Positions 18,801 to 26,801 of a stretch of 53,431 nt of DNA are shown here, piece after piece. Each line of letters starts with the position of its first letter. Positions within the stretch are counted from its first letter, which is position 1. The DNA lies in the NCBI GenBank assembly GCA_017515595.1, contig JAFWFL010000045.1:1-53431 (forward strand). Direction: 5' to 3'. Under the pieces are notes generated by a model. That model was not told the DNA's origin. It did not search any database and saw nothing but the letters and a program-made list of their open reading frames with translations. Origin of the DNA: Coriobacteriales bacterium (lineage in GTDB: Bacteria > Actinomycetota > Coriobacteriia > Coriobacteriales > UMGS124). Position numbers and translations under genes: made by a program.

Positions 18801-21800
18801 GCTATTCGCACTTCTACCAGTTGGTCTTCTGTTACAGCTAACATTGAATTATTGGATTGTGACTCATGAACACGGTAGGTGCCATATGGCAAGAGGTCGC
18901 AAGCGGTTGCTGCATATCCGGCTTCATTTGTAGTAATGGTGGTTACCACATCACCAATATCATAAAGGGTTCCGTTCATATAAACAGGATTTTTACTTAC
19001 GTTAATTATATCAAATGAGATATTTCCCAAAGAGGCGTCACCCTGAGGAGTGTGTCCTGTGCCTACCGATGTTTTGTATAGCTCGATACCGCCTCGTAAG
19101 ACATTGTCTTTTGGCTGGGCCTGTTCGTTCAGCGTTATTACCTGACCGTCATATTCAAGAGTAACGGTTTGTGAATAGGACGCCAGATCATAACCTTGAG
19201 GAGCCGAGGTTTCCTGTATGGTATATGTGCCGAGCTTAAGCGCTAAATCAGTTGAGGCGTGGGTGTCTTCACCTGTAGTAATTTGTAAAATATCATTTCC
19301 TGCTTCATCAAATACGTTGTATTTGGCACCTGTAAGTGTAGCATCACCCTGCGGGATGCCAGAGCAGGTATCAGCGTCTTGTTTCCATAGGTCTATTCCA
19401 CCGTATCCGAGTTTGTTGGTAATAGCGGGGGCGCTAAAGATGTTAAGCTTTTGTTCACCGCTTGTTGATCCGTCAACTTGGAACAGATAAAGCGATTCAT
19501 CCGGTATATATCCAAACGGAGCCTTAGTTTCTTGGATGGTCAGTGTTCCAAGCGGAATACCTGCTGCTGAGCCTGATTCAAAGAAGTAAAAATCATCGCC
19601 GGAAACTTTATGCAAGGCGTCAAATATCACTTCTCCCTGAGAATCAGATTCCAAAACCCAGCTTCTGGTTGGCTGTTCGGGAAGGTTTGAGGTATTATAA
19701 AGCCCGCCGGCATAATAGTTCAAAGTAAACTGTGCGTGTTCAACAGGATCTCCTGAGTCAGCATTAGTTTTATATACTACAATTGAGAGTGGTTGGTATT
19801 GAATTTGGTCTATCATAACACCGGTATCAATCTCGGTTACGGCATCTGCGAGTATTTCGACTTCTTGACATGACGTGTTGAGTGCATAACCATACGGAGC
19901 CTGAATCTCTGCTAGGAGATAGGTACCTACCGGAATGCCTTGAGCAGATGCAACACCAGACTCATCTGTATGCAGTACAAGAAGAGGATCATCTAAAGAA
20001 TCCATGCTTGTTCCCGCAGTATACAACCCATATATTGCATCATTAAGGGTATATAGAGCATTGTTATGTGTGGTATCAGGGTCAGAGGCGCTTTTAGTTA
20101 ACACAAGTGAGCCATATTTTGGCTTTGGGGTATTGGGAACAGATGGATACTGAAATACGTTTACCGTCATATTCCCGCTCGTATCACCTTCAATGTTTTG
20201 TAAAAAGATACTGGCAGACGGTTCATAACCTTCTGGCGCCAAGGTTTCTTCAATGATCACTGTGCCCAAAGGAATGACGGTATTACCCTGCGCATCGGTA
20301 TAATATTCATCGCCTGAGACCTTATGTGATGCATCAAAATATGCATGGCCGTTACTATCTGTTTTTACAACCCAGGTACGCTCAGCTTTTGCGGGGAGCG
20401 CAGATACATCATAGTAATTTCCTGCATAGTAGCTAACCGTAAACTGTGCGCCGGCCAGCATTCTGCTTGTCTGTACCGCGTCGTATTTGCATACAACAAT
20501 ATCAAGCGGGTTGTACTGAGGGGCATTGGTAAGTTCGATAGTTGTTGTCTGAGAATCGAGAATAGTTACATCAACGGTATTGGTATTAATGGCATAACCA
20601 TGGGGTGCACAAGTTTCTACCAAAGCATACGATCCAATGGGTATATCTGTGGCAACAGCGTATCCATATACATCGGTTGTGAGGGTGGCTGTAACCGAGC
20701 CGCTGCTATCTAAGAGTTCAAATACAGCGCCTTCGAGCGAATAGGCATTGTTTTGATTGGTAAGCTCAGGTTGTGAAGAGGACTTATATAATTCGAGTGC
20801 GCCTTTGGGGTTATATATCCAATCCATGCCCATCAGGAATTGGTTTCCGTAACCGTACCCGCCATCAACAATAAAAATATCAAAATCATAGCCGGACGGA
20901 ATGCCGTAAGCTCCATTGGGATTTACCGAGAGCAACTGAAACGTCGCATTTGGATTGGTAACCGTTACCCTGTCATATATATCAAAACCAAACAAGTGGT
21001 AAACTACCCAGTCTGTCAGTTCTTCAGAGCAATTAAATAAAGCGCCGTCAAGGTCATCATTGGCGAGGTGTGCAATCATAATATGCAGAGCGACATAATA
21101 ATCCTCAATACTCATGGGACTGCCGTCATACCAGGTCTGCGGCCATACATTATGTTCGAGCGCCCAATCAAAACCGGGACCGCCCACACTATAGAACATG
21201 ATGCGCTTTATGGTTTCCCACCAATAAAGTGCATTGTCTGCCGCAGGTAGTGAACCGGGATCTACAATCAGGTATTCTCCGCTATACGGAGCTGCAAGGC
21301 GTGGGCTTACACATACTCCCAGTTTCCCGTTGATATAAAACTCATGGGTACCCCATGCATCATAAGGAATATAACCATCAGATGCTGTAACATATGCCGC
21401 TTCTCCAATTGAGGGGCCTACCATGAGAGATATCGACTCCTGAGCAGGTATGGTATCTATGAGAACATTTCCCTCAGCGTCAGTAATATATGCCCTGTTA
21501 ATACTCCGGGCACTTATGCCATATAGGGAATATGCGCCGTTTTGCATAAGAGGTAAACTTATGTGAACATGGCGCCCGTTATTCTCGGTTACATACCATA
21601 TAGCATCAGGTTGAGAGTACCAAAGAGATGCAGTATCAATCGCAACGAGGGTTTTCATATCAATTTCTAAGTAAGCGCCGGTTGCGGGTATACCCGCCAC
21701 ATCAACAATAAACTCACTGTCTGTGCCGCACATAAGCGAGGCGCTCAACAGCTCGGTTTCATAGGGAGATATGGGTTCATTTTGCGATGCTGGTACTTCT

Positions 21801-22204
21801 TCTGCAAGCGGGGGAGCGTGAGCGTCAAGATCACCATGATTATCTTGGTTGATAGTGTTTTCAGGAGGTATCTGAGATAACTCGGCAGAAGGAGCGGCAA
21901 TAGGCGCGTCAGGCTCACCCGCCTCATCTGCACTATCAGGAGTATCAGGATCAGCCAAATCGAGCCCGGGCCCCTGCTCGTTATCATTGAGCGTGGAAGG
22001 AGCATTTGTATCAGCTTTTTCCAAAGGGGTCTCTTCTAAGGTAAAACCGTCAGATTCCTGGCCATATAAGGGTAGTGCCCAATAAATAGCTGCCAGGAGT
22101 GTGCATAAACACATTATTGTCAATATGCTTATACACCATTTCAAAGGAAGACCGCAGAGTGTGATTGAAGTATGATTACGGTCACAGTACAGTAAGGTCC
22201 TCAT
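15812..22204 (-). CDS. Giant sortase-anchored adhesin with SpaA-like and ester-bond (VaFE) repeats
   Basis: A 2130-residue surface protein. In order: signal/membrane segment (about 22-45); acidic, Pro-rich linker (50-170); a thioester-domain-like region with a Cys near 298 (GVCVSPRL) but His near 373 (VALHIMIAH) where the thioester Gln is expected; nine SpaA/Cna-B-like domains (about 468-1520), most with a Lys at the first strand and a Glu before APxGY, the residues that form isopeptide bonds; four T-Q ester-bond type VaFE repeats (about 1540-2020), each ending in DxxQT/S; a Pro/Glu stalk; MPQTG near 2076; a membrane helix and a basic tail. ATG 22204 follows AAAGGA; an upstream GTG at 22234 lacks a site. 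Probably a long stiff adhesin. MPQTG differs from LPxTG. Confidence 0.9.
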   Translation of the reverse strand: MRTLLYCDRNHTSITLCGLPLKWCISILTIMCLCTLLAAIYWALPLYGQESDGFTLEETPLEKADTNAPSTLNDNEQGPGLDLADPDTPDSADEAGEPDAPIAAPSAELSQIPPENTINQDNHGDLDAHAPPLAEEVPASQNEPISPYETELLSASLMCGTDSEFIVDVAGIPATGAYLEIDMKTLVAIDTASLWYSQPDAIWYVTENNGRHVHISLPLMQNGAYSLYGISARSINRAYITDAEGNVLIDTIPAQESISLMVGPSIGEAAYVTASDGYIPYDAWGTHEFYINGKLGVCVSPRLAAPYSGEYLIVDPGSLPAADNALYWWETIKRIMFYSVGGPGFDWALEHNVWPQTWYDGSPMSIEDYYVALHIMIAHLANDDLDGALFNCSEELTDWVVYHLFGFDIYDRVTVTNPNATFQLLSVNPNGAYGIPSGYDFDIFIVDGGYGYGNQFLMGMDWIYNPKGALELYKSSSQPELTNQNNAYSLEGAVFELLDSSGSVTATLTTDVYGYAVATDIPIGSYALVETCAPHGYAINTNTVDVTILDSQTTTIELTNAPQYNPLDIVVCKYDAVQTSRMLAGAQFTVSYYAGNYYDVSALPAKAERTWVVKTDSNGHAYFDASHKVSGDEYYTDAQGNTVIPLGTVIIEETLAPEGYEPSASIFLQNIEGDTSGNMTVNVFQYPSVPNTPKPKYGSLVLTKSASDPDTTHNNALYTLNDAIYGLYTAGTSMDSLDDPLLVLHTDESGVASAQGIPVGTYLLAEIQAPYGYALNTSCQEVEILADAVTEIDTGVMIDQIQYQPLSIVVYKTNADSGDPVEHAQFTLNYYAGGLYNTSNLPEQPTRSWVLESDSQGEVIFDALHKVSGDDFYFFESGSAAGIPLGTLTIQETKAPFGYIPDESLYLFQVDGSTSGEQKLNIFSAPAITNKLGYGGIDLWKQDADTCSGIPQGDATLTGAKYNVFDEAGNDILQITTGEDTHASTDLALKLGTYTIQETSAPQGYDLASYSQTVTLEYDGQVITLNEQAQPKDNVLRGGIELYKTSVGTGHTPQGDASLGNISFDIINVSKNPVYMNGTLYDIGDVVTTITTNEAGYAATACDLLPYGTYRVHESQSNNSMLAVTEDQLVEVRIANTLTTCEYEFENTPVCGYVYIIKTDADIQSNTSQGDASLDDAEFTIYNAGENSVLVNDVLIPVGEPAAVITSNKTSPKLPYGTYIVRETKAPTGYKPNTQEWTVQIREDGQTETLEISDEIIRGGISVQKVDLETHTAQALGAGNLSGITFEVRNGSIHPVIIDGVTYNTSEIVATLITNENGYAQTLVNLPYGTYNVTEIASNDTYLLYDTLTRTVSVREDGEVVCVSDTAGDFQNRICRGDFTFSKVNEDTMERLGMIPFKITSQTTGEYHIAVTDVNGMIDTANSWYAHSYHTNANDTILNQDGTINESSIDSAAGLWFYGYSNDEERSSEVNDALGALPYDTYLIEELPCSVNQDLHLSSFTVQISRDSVDLDLGTVDDKPIPSEPQNPTPPEEENPTISTILTSPKTHDHITLGEAVTTLEDTVTYTGLVAGKEYTLCGTLVDKATGNVLTQKNNAPITANLTFTPQESNGTVVLTFVFDASSLASHTLVAFETLSYQSEVIARHEDLDDSDQSVTIPRIATMFTNEENSHYVLGNYMANLVDTVSFEGLLPGRQYRMFGTLVYGDGSGPVKQNGSILEAVCDFVPDTPSGTVYVTFNNVDTSLLIGKSVVCFEALVLVSGYDGDEMVEVAVHDDIYDKAQTIAFDTPYLATTLSESESQSHEISAVGMMTLVDTVTYDGLIPGVSYTIAGMLYNKSTGRPLKVNGETVTSQAEFIPESPDGVIDITFTFDASSLQGISVVAFEKLLQNSLEIAAHEDINDMQQTVDFVAIHTTATNSNDESHFLECEKEAHLADRVELYNVIPGNTYILQTELIDLQTQGILATAQSSITPSYANTSYTIKTTLNTLELADHDLVFLESLLSEDGYVIAEHRDYNDKGQTLHVNPAPEVPPAEEPEKEPEPEEPTAPQEPTPPEITVIPTPPDTPHTTPNTYNPNYSMPQTGQGILWITLIGTGVALLIAVGMYYLLQSKKRSPQRTAAHFKTHNPASW

Positions 22205-22265
22205 AAGTGCTTCCTTTCTGGTTGTGGGTAGCACGTGAGCCTATCGCGATTGACCTTACAGAAAG

Positions 22266-22294
22266 TTTACAAAAACCTTTCAGTAACGTGACAA
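22266..22294 (-). promoter_or_regulatory. Candidate promoter of the adhesin-sortase operon
   Basis: Read on the minus strand, TTGTCA (22289-22294) is followed by a 17-base spacer and TGTAAA (22266-22271). The -10 box would be about 60 bases before the adhesin start at 22204. The match is reasonable at -35 and moderate at -10. Confidence 0.45.
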
Positions 22295-22565
22295 AATTTT
22301 TTAAGCAGGTCAGAGTATGTGTATGCAGAAGGAAATCTGTTGTTAACATATACTATCGACAAATATGCGCCACAGAGAGTACACATAAACAAGAAAAACG
22401 GAGAAAATCGCCCATTAATACTAAAAAACTCTTAACATTTGCAGTTCATCTAACATGTCGGAGTGTTTGCGTGTATTTGATTTGCGAATACTGAAGACTC
22501 TGAGTTTGGGCATAAGAACAAACACCGTCTTTCTTCTTGAAGCCGGTGTAAAGATTTTTAACACT

Positions 22566-22595
22566 TCTACAGGTGTCTGTTGCCTGTAGTATAAT
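22566..22595 (+). promoter_or_regulatory. Candidate promoter of the small (p)ppGpp synthetase gene
   Basis: TATAAT (22590-22595) is a perfect -10 box 34 bases before the start at 22630. TCTACA (22566-22571) at an 18-base spacing is a four-of-six match to -35. A small inverted repeat ACAGG/CCTGT overlaps the spacer. Confidence 0.45.
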
Positions 22596-22629
22596 TACAA
22601 TTTCTGTCCGTTACTAGAAGTAGGTGTGC

Positions 22630-23403
22630 ATGGAACCGGAAGCACTTCATAACCATGATGAGATTCTTGCGCTCTCAACAATTGCTCAGGTAACACCTGA
22701 GATCAGTTTGGATGTGCGTGAACTTATGACTCTTATGCAAGAGTACCGGGCGGCTATTCGCGAAGTAAAGACCAAATTTGAGATTCTCGATGAAGATGCC
22801 CGCACACGTATGTTGCATAGCCCTATTCACCAAATCAGCGCCAGGCTTAAAACGCCCACTTCTCTTATAGAAAAGATTCGCCGTAAGAATATTCCTCTCA
22901 CAATTGCAGGCATTCGCGAACAGGTTTATGACGTAGCTGGTGTGCGCGTTGTTTGTCATTATCTGAGTGATGTAGAAGCAGTTGCCGAGGAGTTCTTGCG
23001 CCAGGATGATGTACAGCTGGTAGACCGGCGCGACTACATTGCTAACCCCAAAGAATCCGGATACCGCAGCCTTCATATTATTGTGAAAGTACCGGTGTTC
23101 TTAAACGATATGCGTCGTCTGGTTAATGTAGAGGTACAAATTCGTACCATTGCCATGGATTTTTGGGCGAGCCTTGAGCACCGCCTGCGTTACAAAAACC
23201 AAAGCGTTCTTGATGCCAATAAAGCCGAGATCAAAAAAATCCGTGCCCGTCTCGTGAGCTGTGCTGATCAAATAGCAAGTATTGACCAAGCCATGCAACA
23301 AATACAGATTGAGATTGACAAACTGAGCGGTCCCGAGGCAAATGATAGTCTCGATTTTGATGCCGAGGAATTCATCAGAAGGTTCTCTTCTATAAGAATG
23401 TAG
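22630..23403 (+). CDS. Small alarmone synthetase (RelQ-like GTP pyrophosphokinase)
   Basis: A 257-residue single-domain (p)ppGpp synthetase, which transfers pyrophosphate from ATP to GDP or GTP. The RelA/SpoT domain is clear: GIREQVYDVAGVRVVCHY, the substrate-binding DYIANPKESGYRSLH segment and VEVQIRTIAMDFWASLEH with catalytic Glu. No hydrolase, TGS or ACT domain is present, which marks it as a small alarmone synthetase. The C-terminal 60 residues are helical, as in RelQ where they support tetramer formation. ATG 22630 is chosen, near AGTAGG; a GTG at 22624 is also possible. It stands alone, divergent from the adhesin. Confidence 0.92.
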   Translation: MEPEALHNHDEILALSTIAQVTPEISLDVRELMTLMQEYRAAIREVKTKFEILDEDARTRMLHSPIHQISARLKTPTSLIEKIRRKNIPLTIAGIREQVYDVAGVRVVCHYLSDVEAVAEEFLRQDDVQLVDRRDYIANPKESGYRSLHIIVKVPVFLNDMRRLVNVEVQIRTIAMDFWASLEHRLRYKNQSVLDANKAEIKKIRARLVSCADQIASIDQAMQQIQIEIDKLSGPEANDSLDFDAEEFIRRFSSIRM

Positions 23404-23435
23404 ATTTATGATAGACTGTTATATGCATAAGACAC

Positions 23436-23504
23436 ATCTGCAGCATAATGCTGCAGATTATAATGCGGCTCTTTATTGTTTTCCCAAGGCGGATTCCTTG
23501 GGAA
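23436..23504. repeat. Two consecutive perfect inverted repeats between relQ and slyD
   Basis: ATCTGCAGCA (23436-23445) and TGCTGCAGAT (23449-23458) pair perfectly around a 3-base loop. TTCCCAAGG (23481-23489) and CCTTGGGAA (23496-23504) pair around 6 bases. Neither has a T-run immediately after, so they may be operators, RNA stability elements or rho-independent-like structures rather than plain terminators. Confidence 0.5.
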
Positions 23505-23527
23505 CCGTTTGGGAAAGGATATAACCT

Positions 23528-23920
23528 ATGAGCAACAAGGGCAAAAAAGTAAAAGTTCATTACACCGGTACCCTCGATGACGGCACCAAGTTTGACAGCT
23601 CGCGCGACCGCGGCACGCCTATTGAGTTTACCTGTATGGCAGGCCAAATGATTCCCGGCTTTGACCGTGCAGTAGAAGATATGCAGGTTGGCGAGGTTCG
23701 CGACGTTCACATTGAAGCAAAAGACGCATATGGCGAGCCCGACCCTCGTCGCATGATCAGGCTCGAAGAAGGCCAGAAGCTCTACATTTTTATGGGCAAT
23801 CAGCCCATGCCCGTTACCATTAAAGAGGCCGCTCATGGCAAACTGACTCTTGACGCCAACCATGAGCTTGCCGGCAAGGCTCTGAATTTCAACATTGAGC
23901 TCGTTGAGGTTGCCGAGTAA
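23528..23920 (+). CDS. FKBP-type peptidyl-prolyl cis-trans isomerase, SlyD-like
   Basis: A 130-residue cytosolic chaperone/isomerase. The FKBP core is visible (VKVHYTGTLDDGTKFDSS, then MIPGFDRAVEDMQVGE). The insert-in-flap segment is present in SlyD style (YIFMGNQPMPVTIKEAA), followed by the typical DANHELAGKALNFNIELVEV ending. The metal-binding His/Cys-rich tail of E. coli SlyD is missing, so nickel handling is not supported. The start ATG follows GGGAAAGGAT. It appears to be a single-gene transcript ending at the strong hairpin 23947-23989. Codon use is biased toward the preferred set, which suggests high expression. Confidence 0.93.
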   Translation: MSNKGKKVKVHYTGTLDDGTKFDSSRDRGTPIEFTCMAGQMIPGFDRAVEDMQVGEVRDVHIEAKDAYGEPDPRRMIRLEEGQKLYIFMGNQPMPVTIKEAAHGKLTLDANHELAGKALNFNIELVEVAE

Positions 23921-23946
23921 CACCTCCCGTTTTATAGTTCTTCACA

Positions 23947-23989
23947 AAAAGAGCTGCTTTGATATAAATAGTATCAAAGCAGCTCTTTT
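23947..23989 (+). terminator. Rho-independent terminator after slyD-like gene
   Basis: An 18-bp perfect stem: AAAAGAGCTGCTTTGATA (23947-23964) pairs with 23972-23989, loop of 7, with a T-run in the right arm. It lies 26 bases after the stop codon. Confidence 0.85.
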
Positions 23990-24122
23990 ACGATTTTGAT
24001 TACAAAATATAACTACTGATGTAACGGAGTTATCTCGAGACGATGTGGCATTATTTACTGTAAATTGGTGAAATATGGCACAACCCTTTTATACTCTCGG
24101 ATTTGCGGATATATGAGCCTGG

Positions 24123-24144
24123 TAATGCTATATAGTATGCATTA
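24123..24144 (+). promoter_or_regulatory. Dyad at the candidate promoter of the molybdenum genes
   Basis: TAATGC (24123-24128) and GCATTA (24139-24144) form a perfect inverted repeat around TATATAGTAT, which contains a -10-like TATAGT (24131-24136). It lies about 50 bases before the Mop gene. It vaguely resembles a ModE-type operator, but the match is too short to name it. A small hairpin GTGGT/ACCAC follows near 24155-24171. Confidence 0.35.
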
Positions 24145-24192
24145 TCAGATAAAGAGTGGTATTCTCGACCACGTAAAGAAGAGGTGATTCTC

Positions 24193-24621
24193 ATGAACAT
24201 CAGCGCGCGCAATCAGTTTCACGGCGTTATTACGGACGTAAAAGAAGGCGCAGTGAACGGTGTGGTTTCTGTCAAACTTGATGGCGGCGCAACAATTAAA
24301 GCCAATATTACCAATGAAGCCATTGAAGAACTTGGTTTGGCACAGAGCATTGAGGCTATCGCTGTTTTTAAGGCCAATAATGTGATGTTTGCTTCGGGTA
24401 ATACCAAACTTGCCATCAGCGCCCGTAATCAGTTTCCCGGTAAGATTGCGTTGGTTCAGGAGGGTGCGGTAAATGGCCGCGTAGTTCTCGAGACTGCCGA
24501 GGGTATGCACATTTCGGGTTCTGTTACCAGTGAGGCTATAGAAGAGCTTGGGCTTGCTGAAGGTGTGGAGGCTATAGCTTTTGTTAAATCAACTGATGTT
24601 ATGATTGGCCTTATTGAGTAA
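24193..24621 (+). CDS. Molybdenum-pterin binding (Mop/TOBE) di-domain protein
   Basis: A 142-residue molbindin made of two tandem Mop domains: residues 1-70 starting NISARNQFHGVI and 73-142 starting AISARNQFPGKI. Both contain EGAVNG and the paired EAIEELGLA segment. Such cytosolic proteins bind molybdate or tungstate oxyanions and buffer them for cofactor synthesis. The start ATG 24193 is preceded by GAGGTGAT. It is 85 bases upstream of moaA, so it likely heads a molybdenum cofactor operon. No DNA-binding domain is present, so it is not a ModE regulator. Confidence 0.92.
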   Translation: MNISARNQFHGVITDVKEGAVNGVVSVKLDGGATIKANITNEAIEELGLAQSIEAIAVFKANNVMFASGNTKLAISARNQFPGKIALVQEGAVNGRVVLETAEGMHISGSVTSEAIEELGLAEGVEAIAFVKSTDVMIGLIE

Positions 24622-24706
24622 GATATGCGGAGTTGTTTGGTTTATACGCTTCATAATGCAAGGTCTTTAGCGTTAAACCTAAGAGGAGAGGACAGACGGT
24701 ACGTTT

Positions 24707-25777
24707 ATGGGTATCGACACAAAGACAAAAAACTCCGGTGTAGATAATTACGGACGCACTATTGACTATTTACGCATTGCGATAACAGACAGGTGTAATT
24801 ACCGTTGTGTCTATTGTATGCCGGCATCAGGTGTTCCTGATAAACAACACAACAGAATTCTGTCATTTGAACAGATTGAGCGCATTGTGCGCGTAGCTTC
24901 TGAGTTTGGTATCAAGCACTTGCGACTTACCGGCGGAGAGCCGTTAGTACGCAAAGGATGCACCGAGCTCGCCGGTATGCTCAGCGCGATTCCCGGTATT
25001 GAGGACATTGCCATCACCACAAACGGCGCTCTTTTGCGTCGTGATGCAAAAGCGCTTATAGAAAACGGGGTTTCTCGGGTTAATGTGTCGCTTGACACGC
25101 TTGACCCCGAGATATTCCATACCATTACTCGCATTGGTTCTTTAGATGACGTGCTTGACGGCATCAATGCTGCTCTGGAGGCTGGGTTCAAAACAGTAAA
25201 AATCAACACTGTGGCTGTCCGCGCTTTACATCAAGACTTTTTCTCGCTTGCCCGCCTGAGTGTCGAGAAACCCTTGCATGTGCGCTTTATTGAATATATG
25301 CCCATCGGCGATGACGATACCCGCTCTAAAGGTATACCTGAGGAGTCGAATCCTTTCTTTAAGGATGTCAGCACTTGGAGCGCATCAGATACCATCCCCA
25401 GCGACGAACTTCGCGAACTCATTTCGCGCGAGGCTATAAACCATGGGTGTGGACCACTTTTGCCTGCCTCCAGTAGCCGTCCTGACGGCTACGGTCCCGC
25501 AGACTACTGGAAATTCGAAAACTCAAAAGGCACCGTTGGCTTTATCAGCGCTATGAGCAACCATTTTTGCTCGCAATGCAACAGATTGCGCCTCACTTCT
25601 GACGGATGTTTGCGCCCCTGTCTCTTCAGCGATCAGGAGATTCCGCTCCGTCAGGCATTGGAAGACAATGATGACGAGGCGATTCGTGCCGCATTTAGGC
25701 AGGCGTTACGCCAAAAACCTGATGCTCATCACACGAATGACGGTACCCAGCGCTTTATGTCTCAAATAGGAGGATGA
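24707..25777 (+). CDS. moaA: GTP 3',8-cyclase MoaA
   Basis: A radical SAM enzyme that starts molybdopterin synthesis by rearranging GTP to 3',8-cyclo-GTP. The N-terminal cluster CxxxCxxC is C30, C34, C37; GGEP follows near 79. The second cluster is C288, C291 and C305 (CSQCNRLRL...CLRPC). The protein ends in IGG, with the C-terminal double Gly needed for activity. At 356 residues it is a little longer than many MoaA proteins because of a polar insert near residues 205-235. GAGGAGAG lies upstream of ATG 24707, at longer than usual spacing. moaC follows after 3 bases. Confidence 0.96.
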   Translation: MGIDTKTKNSGVDNYGRTIDYLRIAITDRCNYRCVYCMPASGVPDKQHNRILSFEQIERIVRVASEFGIKHLRLTGGEPLVRKGCTELAGMLSAIPGIEDIAITTNGALLRRDAKALIENGVSRVNVSLDTLDPEIFHTITRIGSLDDVLDGINAALEAGFKTVKINTVAVRALHQDFFSLARLSVEKPLHVRFIEYMPIGDDDTRSKGIPEESNPFFKDVSTWSASDTIPSDELRELISREAINHGCGPLLPASSSRPDGYGPADYWKFENSKGTVGFISAMSNHFCSQCNRLRLTSDGCLRPCLFSDQEIPLRQALEDNDDEAIRAAFRQALRQKPDAHHTNDGTQRFMSQIGG

Positions 25778-25780
25778 CAT

Positions 25781-26311
25781 ATGTCACAGGAACAAGGGCC
25801 TCGAGATGCATATCGCGACCAGCTTACTCATGTAGACGAGAAGGGCGATGTCCGCATGGTAGATGTTTCTGACAAAGCAGTTACCAAGCGTATCGCCACA
25901 GCAGAAGGTACTATTCTTATGCACCCCGAAACCCAAGCCATGGTGCTCGAAGACAAAGCCAAAAAAGGCGATGTTCTGGCTTGTGCTCGTGTAGCAGGCA
26001 TTATGGCAGCCAAACGCACAAGCGATCTCATCCCTATGTGTCACCCTCTGCCCATTACAAAAGCCAAAGTAGACATTGAGGCAATCAACCCCGGAGACCG
26101 CCCTGATGGCAGAGTTGGATTTCATGTTGTCACAACAACCGGTGTAACCGGAGTAACCGGCATTGAGATGGAAGCTTTAACCGCTGCCAGCGTGGCTTGT
26201 CTGACGATTTATGATATGTGCAAAGCGGTAGACCGCGGTATGGAAATTACCGATGTGCGTCTTTTGCTTAAAGAGGGCGGGCGCAGCGGTACCTGGGTAC
26301 GCGAAGGATAA
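25781..26311 (+). CDS. moaC: Cyclic pyranopterin monophosphate synthase MoaC
   Basis: A 176-residue enzyme that converts 3',8-cyclo-GTP to cyclic pyranopterin monophosphate. Family signatures are [29 protein letters not shown], the [23 protein letters not shown] core and KEGGRSGTW at the end; the catalytic Lys in the last third (MCKAVDR) is present. The start ATG follows an AGGAGG that overlaps the end of moaA, three bases after the moaA stop, so the two are translationally coupled. It is convergent with the moaE-like gene, with five bases between the stops. Confidence 0.96.
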   Translation: MSQEQGPRDAYRDQLTHVDEKGDVRMVDVSDKAVTKRIATAEGTILMHPETQAMVLEDKAKKGDVLACARVAGIMAAKRTSDLIPMCHPLPITKAKVDIEAINPGDRPDGRVGFHVVTTTGVTGVTGIEMEALTAASVACLTIYDMCKAVDRGMEITDVRLLLKEGGRSGTWVREG

Positions 26312-26316
26312 CCTGT

Positions 26317-26712
26317 TTAACCGCGCTGTTCTTGTTCGACAACACATTCATTTTTGATGGTACCTACAAGAGTTTGCAGGGCGTCAATAACATGAGGGCG
26401 AATGTCTCCGCCTATTAGTACCTGCATAATGGGGTCTCCAACAACGAGCTCGCCTGAATTGAGCCAGACACGCACATAGTTAATGCCTTCCATTTGCTTA
26501 CAGCTCTCAATGGCAGCATCTACTTTTTGAGCATCATAGCTAAAATACATGCCCACAACACGCGTTCCGTCATCAATGCCTTTGCGGACAAGCTGTTTTG
26601 GGCTTTCGCGCACAACACCCATATGGGTGAGGTACATGCCGCAATCTTTGGCCGAGGCATCCGCCTGGGCATCAAGAATCCACTGGTCAATAGATGGGCG
26701 CTGTTCTGCCAT
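26317..26712 (-). CDS. MoaE-like protein with incomplete catalytic residues
   Basis: A 131-residue protein that I align by eye to molybdopterin synthase large subunit MoaE: GMYLTHMGVVRE matches the first strand, and NSGELVVGDPIMQVLIGG matches the GEL..GD.IVFVGV segment. In the region of E. coli His103-Arg104 only Arg (R105) is seen. Of the two lysines in KTRAPFWKRE only one (K120) seems present. It may still work with a MoaD elsewhere, or have another role such as pterin binding. The start ATG 26712 follows GGAGGAAG; the longer frame to 26790 lacks a site. It is downstream of the LuxR gene on the same strand. Confidence 0.7.
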   Translation of the reverse strand: MAEQRPSIDQWILDAQADASAKDCGMYLTHMGVVRESPKQLVRKGIDDGTRVVGMYFSYDAQKVDAAIESCKQMEGINYVRVWLNSGELVVGDPIMQVLIGGDIRPHVIDALQTLVGTIKNECVVEQEQRG

Positions 26713-26801
26713 AATTCTTCCTCCAAACAAAAGAGCCGTATTTGTTAACTTGTACATTATTGCATAACTGCAGCGTTGTAAACCTAACAATAAATTAATG
26801 A

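Larger units (their letters stand above)
22205..22629. other. Divergent intergenic region between adhesin and RelQ genes
   Basis: About 425 bases without a supported gene. It is AT-rich and holds a probable promoter on each strand (see 22266-22294 and 22566-22595). Between them I see only short, weak inverted repeats and no riboswitch fold I could name. The length leaves room for regulator sites for the adhesin gene. Confidence 0.6.

Noticed and set aside
15000-22204. Pilus operon with class C sortase
   Set aside because: The sortase has a class B-like TLVTC site, there is only one client protein, and no pilin-motif lysine box or second subunit is seen.
22205-22629. Riboswitch or small RNA in the long gap before the alarmone synthetase
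   Set aside because: No stable multi-stem fold or known aptamer core could be recognised; only promoter-like boxes are supported.
24123-24144. ModE operator before the Mop gene
   Set aside because: Only a 6-bp dyad with partial resemblance; no modE or modABC gene in the window. Reported as an unnamed dyad only.
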